From Candidatus Skiveiella danica (GTDB taxonomy: Bacteria; Pseudomonadota; Gammaproteobacteria; Burkholderiales; Burkholderiaceae_C): a stretch of DNA of 64,000 bases. The notes under the pieces were generated by a model. The model made no database searches. It saw nothing but the letters and a program-made list of their open reading frames with translations, and was not told the DNA's origin. Below, piece after piece: positions 60,727-64,000 of the stretch. Each line of letters opens with the position of its first letter. Position 1 is the first letter of the stretch. The position numbers were made by a program, and so were the translations under genes. Location: assembly GCA_016721925.1 (NCBI GenBank), contig JADKHE010000002.1, positions 62,001-126,000 on the forward strand, in the 5' to 3' direction.

Positions 60727-61617
60727 ATGGAATTCCGCCACCTGCGCTATTTCCTGGTGCTCGCCGAAGAGCTGCACTTCGGCCGCGCGGCGCAGCGGCT
60801 GGCCATCTCCCAGCCGCCCCTGTCGCTGAACATCCAGCAGCTGGAGGCGTCGGTCGGTGCCCGGCTGTTCACGCGCAACAGCCGCGGCGTGCAGCTCACC
60901 GAGGCCGGGCTGGCCTTCGTGCCGGCCGCGCGCGGGCTGCTGGAACATGCCCAGGCAGCCGCTCGGCAGGCCCGCGATGTGGACCAGGGCCTGGCGGGCA
61001 CGCTGCGCATCGGCTTCGCGGGCACCATGCTGTACCGGGGCCTGCCGCAGATCCTGGCGGCGTTTCATGCGGACGAGCGCCGCCTGCGCGTGGTGCTGCG
61101 GGAGCTGAGCTCGCGCGAACAACTGGTCGAGCTTTCCCAGGGCCGCCTCGACCTGGCCTTTGTTCACACCACGCAAGTGCCGCCCGAGGTGTCGCAGATC
61201 CGGGTATCGCGGCAACCGTTCGTGGCCTGCCTGAGCGCCACGCACCGGCTGGCGTCGCGCAGCCGGTTGGGCTTGAACGAACTCGTCGGTGAGCCGCTTG
61301 CGCTGGTCTCGCGCCAGGTGTCCCCGGACTATCATGAACAGATCCTGGCCGCCTGCGCCGCCGCCGGCTTTGCGCCGGATACCCTGCACGAACTGCAACA
61401 CTGGCTGAGCGTGGTCAGCCTCGTGGCGCAGGGGCTCGGCGTCGCCCTGGTGCCGCAAGCGCTCCATCAGTCGGCCATCGCCGGGGCGGTGTTCGTGCCT
61501 GTCCGTGGTGATGCGCCGACCTATGACACCTACTGCCTCTGGAAGGCCGATGCCGGCCGCCCGGCGCTGGAGGCCTTCGCCCAGGCGGTGCGGCAGGTGG
61601 CCGAACGGCAAGCCTGA
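60727..61617 (+). CDS. LysR-family regulator, probable regulator of gcdH
   Basis: The 296-residue regulator has the N-terminal winged HTH (FRHLRYFLVLAEELHFGRAA, then RLAISQPPLSLNIQQLE) and a C-terminal periplasmic-binding-like effector domain. Divergence from gcdH and the inverted repeat between them suggest it activates gcdH in response to glutarate, glutaryl-CoA or a related compound. The inducer is inference. Confidence 0.9.
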   Translation: MEFRHLRYFLVLAEELHFGRAAQRLAISQPPLSLNIQQLEASVGARLFTRNSRGVQLTEAGLAFVPAARGLLEHAQAAARQARDVDQGLAGTLRIGFAGTMLYRGLPQILAAFHADERRLRVVLRELSSREQLVELSQGRLDLAFVHTTQVPPEVSQIRVSRQPFVACLSATHRLASRSRLGLNELVGEPLALVSRQVSPDYHEQILAACAAAGFAPDTLHELQHWLSVVSLVAQGLGVALVPQALHQSAIAGAVFVPVRGDAPTYDTYCLWKADAGRPALEAFAQAVRQVAERQA

Positions 61618-61726
61618 ACACCGGGCAGGGGTCCTTGGGCGTCGATGCCCTTCGCAGGGCGTCTTCGACACCGCACTGCACGTCGTGAACCCCGGCAAAA
61701 CCCTGAAGGCTGCGTGCCCGCGTAAA

Positions 61727-61748
61727 TGTCCTATTGACAGGACAATAG
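61727..61748. promoter_or_regulatory. Overlapping inverted repeats upstream of the gntR-type gene
   Basis: TGTCCT/AGGACA (61727-61744) and CTATTG/CAATAG (61731-61748) form two interleaved perfect palindromes. They end 12 bases before the regulator start. This looks like an autoregulatory operator of the GntR protein. Confidence 0.5.
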
Positions 61749-61760
61749 AACCGTCGGACG

Positions 61761-62579
61761 ATGGTGCGCATGACGCCGGTCCTGCCCCTGCCCAAGTACC
61801 ACCAGATTTATCTGGTGCTGCGCGAGCAGCTTGAAGAGGGGCGTTTCGCCGACGGGATGCCCGGTGAACTTGCGCTGATGCAGCAGTTTTCGGTGGCCCG
61901 GGTCACGGTCCGGCGGGCGCTGGAGCGCCTGGCCTCCGAAGGCCTCATCGCCCGCGAAGCGGGGCGCGGCACCCGCCCGATTGCGCCGAAGGACCGGGCT
62001 GCTGTGACCGGTGCCGGGATTGATGCGAGCATGCCCGGCGGGCCCGACCGCTTGACCGGGCTGCTGGAAAACCTGGTGTCGGTCAGCCGCCATACCAGCG
62101 TGCGGGTGCTGGAAGTGGACGTGGTGTCGGCCAGCGAATCGGTCGCGCGGGCACTTCAGATCGTCACCGGTGACGGCGTGCAGAAGGCGGTGCGCGTGCG
62201 TTTCACTGCCGAAGGCCCCCTTTCGCACATCACGACGTGGGTCCCGCAGGCCCTGGCCGCCGGTTTTGGCGAGCGCGAACTGGCGGACAAACCCATCCTT
62301 GTGCTGCTGGAAGAGTCCGGCGTGCATGTCGGGCGGGCGCACCAGACCATTTCTGCCCGGCTGGCCGATGCGCAGGTGGCCGAACAGCTGGGTGTGTCGG
62401 TCGGTTCGGCCCTGCTGGCCGTGCGTCGCCTGGTTTTTGACACCCGGGACAGGCCGGTTCAGTATCTGCACGGCCTGTACCGGCCCGACCGCTACGAATA
62501 CCAGATGCAGTTGTCACGGGTCGGTGACATCGACGCCAAGGTATGGGTCAGCCGCGAGGCTTCCGCGCAATTTCATTGA
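61761..62579 (+). CDS. GntR/HutC-family regulator with UTRA domain
   Basis: The 272-residue protein has an N-terminal winged HTH (LPKYHQIYLVLREQLEEG, MQQFSVARVTVRRALERLASEG) and a UTRA effector domain (about residues 100-260). It lies 21 bases before an ABC binding-protein gene on the same strand and probably controls it in response to the transported compound or a derivative. The start could be M4 (ATG 61770). Confidence 0.88.
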   Translation: MVRMTPVLPLPKYHQIYLVLREQLEEGRFADGMPGELALMQQFSVARVTVRRALERLASEGLIAREAGRGTRPIAPKDRAAVTGAGIDASMPGGPDRLTGLLENLVSVSRHTSVRVLEVDVVSASESVARALQIVTGDGVQKAVRVRFTAEGPLSHITTWVPQALAAGFGERELADKPILVLLEESGVHVGRAHQTISARLADAQVAEQLGVSVGSALLAVRRLVFDTRDRPVQYLHGLYRPDRYEYQMQLSRVGDIDAKVWVSREASAQFH

Positions 62580-62600
62580 TCAACCCCAGGAGAAGAGCCC

Positions 62601-63815
62601 ATGAGCACCAACGTTCGCAATCGCCGCCATTTCATGGCCCAGGCCACCGCCGCCGCGTCCGCGCTGGCATTCCCGATGGTGGGTGGCGCCCAGCCCAAGC
62701 CGGTCAAGATCGGCGTGCTGCATCCGGTCACCGGAGCGCTGGCCTTTTCCGGCCAGCAGTGCCGCGAGGGCGCATTGATGGCCATCGAGGACATCAACAA
62801 GGCGGGGGGCATCAAGGCGCTGGGCGGCGCGAAGATCGAGCCGCTGCTGGGTGACGCGCAGTCGCAGCCCCAGGTCGGCACGGCCGAGGTCGAGAAGATG
62901 AACGAGGCCGGTGTCTCGGCGATCGTCGGCGCCTACGCCTCGGCGATCTGCCTGGCCACCACGCAGGCCGCCGCCAAGTACAACCTGCCGCACGTGGTCG
63001 ATGTCGGCGTGGCCGACCAGATTGTCGAGCGCGGGCTCAAGAACACTTTCCGCTTCGGCCCCGGCTATGGGGTGTGCGCGCGCGTGGCGGTGATCAACCT
63101 GCACGTGCTGAACACCGCGGCTGGCAAGCCGGCCAAGACGGTGATGATCATCCACGAGGAGTCGCTGTTCGGCACCGGCACCGCCAACCTGCTGGCGCGC
63201 GAGCTGCCGGGCTACGGCTTCGAGGTCAAGGAGGTCATCAAGCACGCCAACCCGACGCGCGACTTCAACAACATCGTGCTGCGCATGAAGTCGCTGAACC
63301 CGGACATCGTGATCCCGGCCAACTACTACAACGAGTACGCGCTGCTCGTGCGCACCATGCAGCAGCAGAAGGTCACGCCGAAGGCGATCTACTCGGTGCT
63401 CGGCGGCGCGGCGTCGAGCTTCAAGTTCGTCAAGGAGGCGCCTGAATCGGCCAACGGCATCATCGACTGCAACCACTGGTACAACCCGAAAGATGCGCGC
63501 GCGCTGGCGCTGCGCAAGCGGGTCGAGGCCAAGGGCCTGTTCTTCACCTACGAGATCTTCAACACCTACACCGCGATGATGTACCTGGCCGACGCGATCA
63601 ACCGCGCCAAGTCCACGGATCGCGCGGCCATCACCGCGGCGCTGGCCGACAGCACCTTCTCGGACCACTTCATGCCCTACGGGCCGACGAAGATGGTCAA
63701 CGGGCAGAACACCGGTGCGCAGCCGTTGATGACGCAGGTGCTGGGCGGCGACATCAAGGTCATCGTTCCGCGCGAGTACCGGCAGGCCGACCCGGTGTTT
63801 CCGATGAAGTCCTGA
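62601..63815 (+). CDS. LivK-type ABC transporter substrate-binding protein
   Basis: The 404-residue periplasmic protein has a twin-arginine-like or Sec signal (RNRRHFMAQATAAASALAF) and the type 1 binding fold starting KPVKIGVLHPVTGALAFSG. The YASAICLATTQAAAKYNLPHVVD and HEESLFGTGTANLL segments are typical of amino acid or aromatic-acid binding members. The ligand is not predictable; a carboxylate linked to the neighbouring gcdH pathway is possible. It is followed by a LivH permease. Confidence 0.9.
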   Translation: MSTNVRNRRHFMAQATAAASALAFPMVGGAQPKPVKIGVLHPVTGALAFSGQQCREGALMAIEDINKAGGIKALGGAKIEPLLGDAQSQPQVGTAEVEKMNEAGVSAIVGAYASAICLATTQAAAKYNLPHVVDVGVADQIVERGLKNTFRFGPGYGVCARVAVINLHVLNTAAGKPAKTVMIIHEESLFGTGTANLLARELPGYGFEVKEVIKHANPTRDFNNIVLRMKSLNPDIVIPANYYNEYALLVRTMQQQKVTPKAIYSVLGGAASSFKFVKEAPESANGIIDCNHWYNPKDARALALRKRVEAKGLFFTYEIFNTYTAMMYLADAINRAKSTDRAAITAALADSTFSDHFMPYGPTKMVNGQNTGAQPLMTQVLGGDIKVIVPREYRQADPVFPMKS

Positions 63816-63881
63816 AGCCCGGCTACTCCCGCAACCGCACGGGGCGCGCAGGTCCCTCGGCGGCGGGCCGCGCGCACGACC

Positions 63882-64000
63882 ATGACCGACCTGTTCATCC
63901 TGTTCCCGTCCATCCTCAACGGCCTGACCACCGGGGCGGTCTATGCGCTGATCGCGCTCGGGCTCACGCTGATCTACGGCGTGCTGCACATCATCAACTT
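63882..64000 (+). CDS. LivH-type ABC permease (partial, cut by the window end)
   Basis: Only the first 39 codons are inside the window: MTDLFILFPSILNGLTTGAV, then YALIALGLTLIYGVLHIIN. This is the standard start of a LivH permease. It lies 66 bases after the binding-protein gene and belongs to the same operon. Confidence 0.88.
   Translation, partial: MTDLFILFPSILNGLTTGAVYALIALGLTLIYGVLHIIN

Overview
The window is GC-rich chromosomal DNA from a betaproteobacterium, most probably a member of the Comamonadaceae (Burkholderiales). I infer this from gene content and order (urtABCDE, folC-SPOR-cvpA-purF-metZ-gltX, the manB/waaA/tolC neighbourhood and gcdH with a divergent LysR gene) and from codon usage. 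I ran no database search, and I cannot name a genus.

Layout. Bases 1-5749 hold a complete urea ABC importer, urtABCDE, behind a near-perfect sigma-54 promoter; yghU follows. Bases 6903-19103 hold a genomic island of about 12 kb inserted in the 3' part of tRNA-Thr(CGT). It is bounded by 49-bp direct repeats with one mismatch, and it carries a P4-type tyrosine integrase and a tandem 11-bp motif near both ends. Its cargo is a HigB/HigA-like toxin-antitoxin pair, an AlpA-like regulator, an N-terminally truncated HsdR fused to the start of another island gene, and several little-known proteins. These include a putative PD-(D/E)XK protein next to hsdR, a frameshifted putative nuclease with a small partner, a uracil-DNA-glycosylase-like protein, an Ada-zinc-domain-like protein coupled to a LOTUS-domain protein, and an HNH endonuclease. 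This is the accessory, probably defence-related part of the window and the best place to look for something undescribed.

Bases 19115-43676 are core genome: fbp, pepN, a HAD phosphatase, prfB with its programmed frameshift, an alpha/beta hydrolase, an acyl-CoA synthetase, an aldo/keto reductase, ybaK, plsY, ridA, yajQ, murB, argG, ppnP, folC, a SPOR protein, cvpA, purF, metZ and gltX. A tRNA cluster (Ala-GGC, Glu-TTC, Asp-GTC) follows at 43753-44056, then an anomalous 60-base G run and a strong terminator.

Bases 44503-64000 hold an alcohol dehydrogenase, an alkylation-repair operon (Ada/AlkA fusion, ogt, EamA transporter), a phosphomannomutase, waaA, a TetR-MFP-RND efflux operon, a pcm-rhodanese-tolC cluster, gcdH with a divergent LysR regulator, and the start of a second LivK/LivH-type ABC operon behind a GntR regulator. 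That operon runs off the right edge.

Superimposed on the core genome is a family of short dispersed repeats. I count seven copies of a 32-bp core. Some lie in frame inside coding regions (acyl-CoA synthetase twice, waaA, the SPOR protein) and one forms the 3' end of alkA. No CRISPR array and no rRNA were seen.
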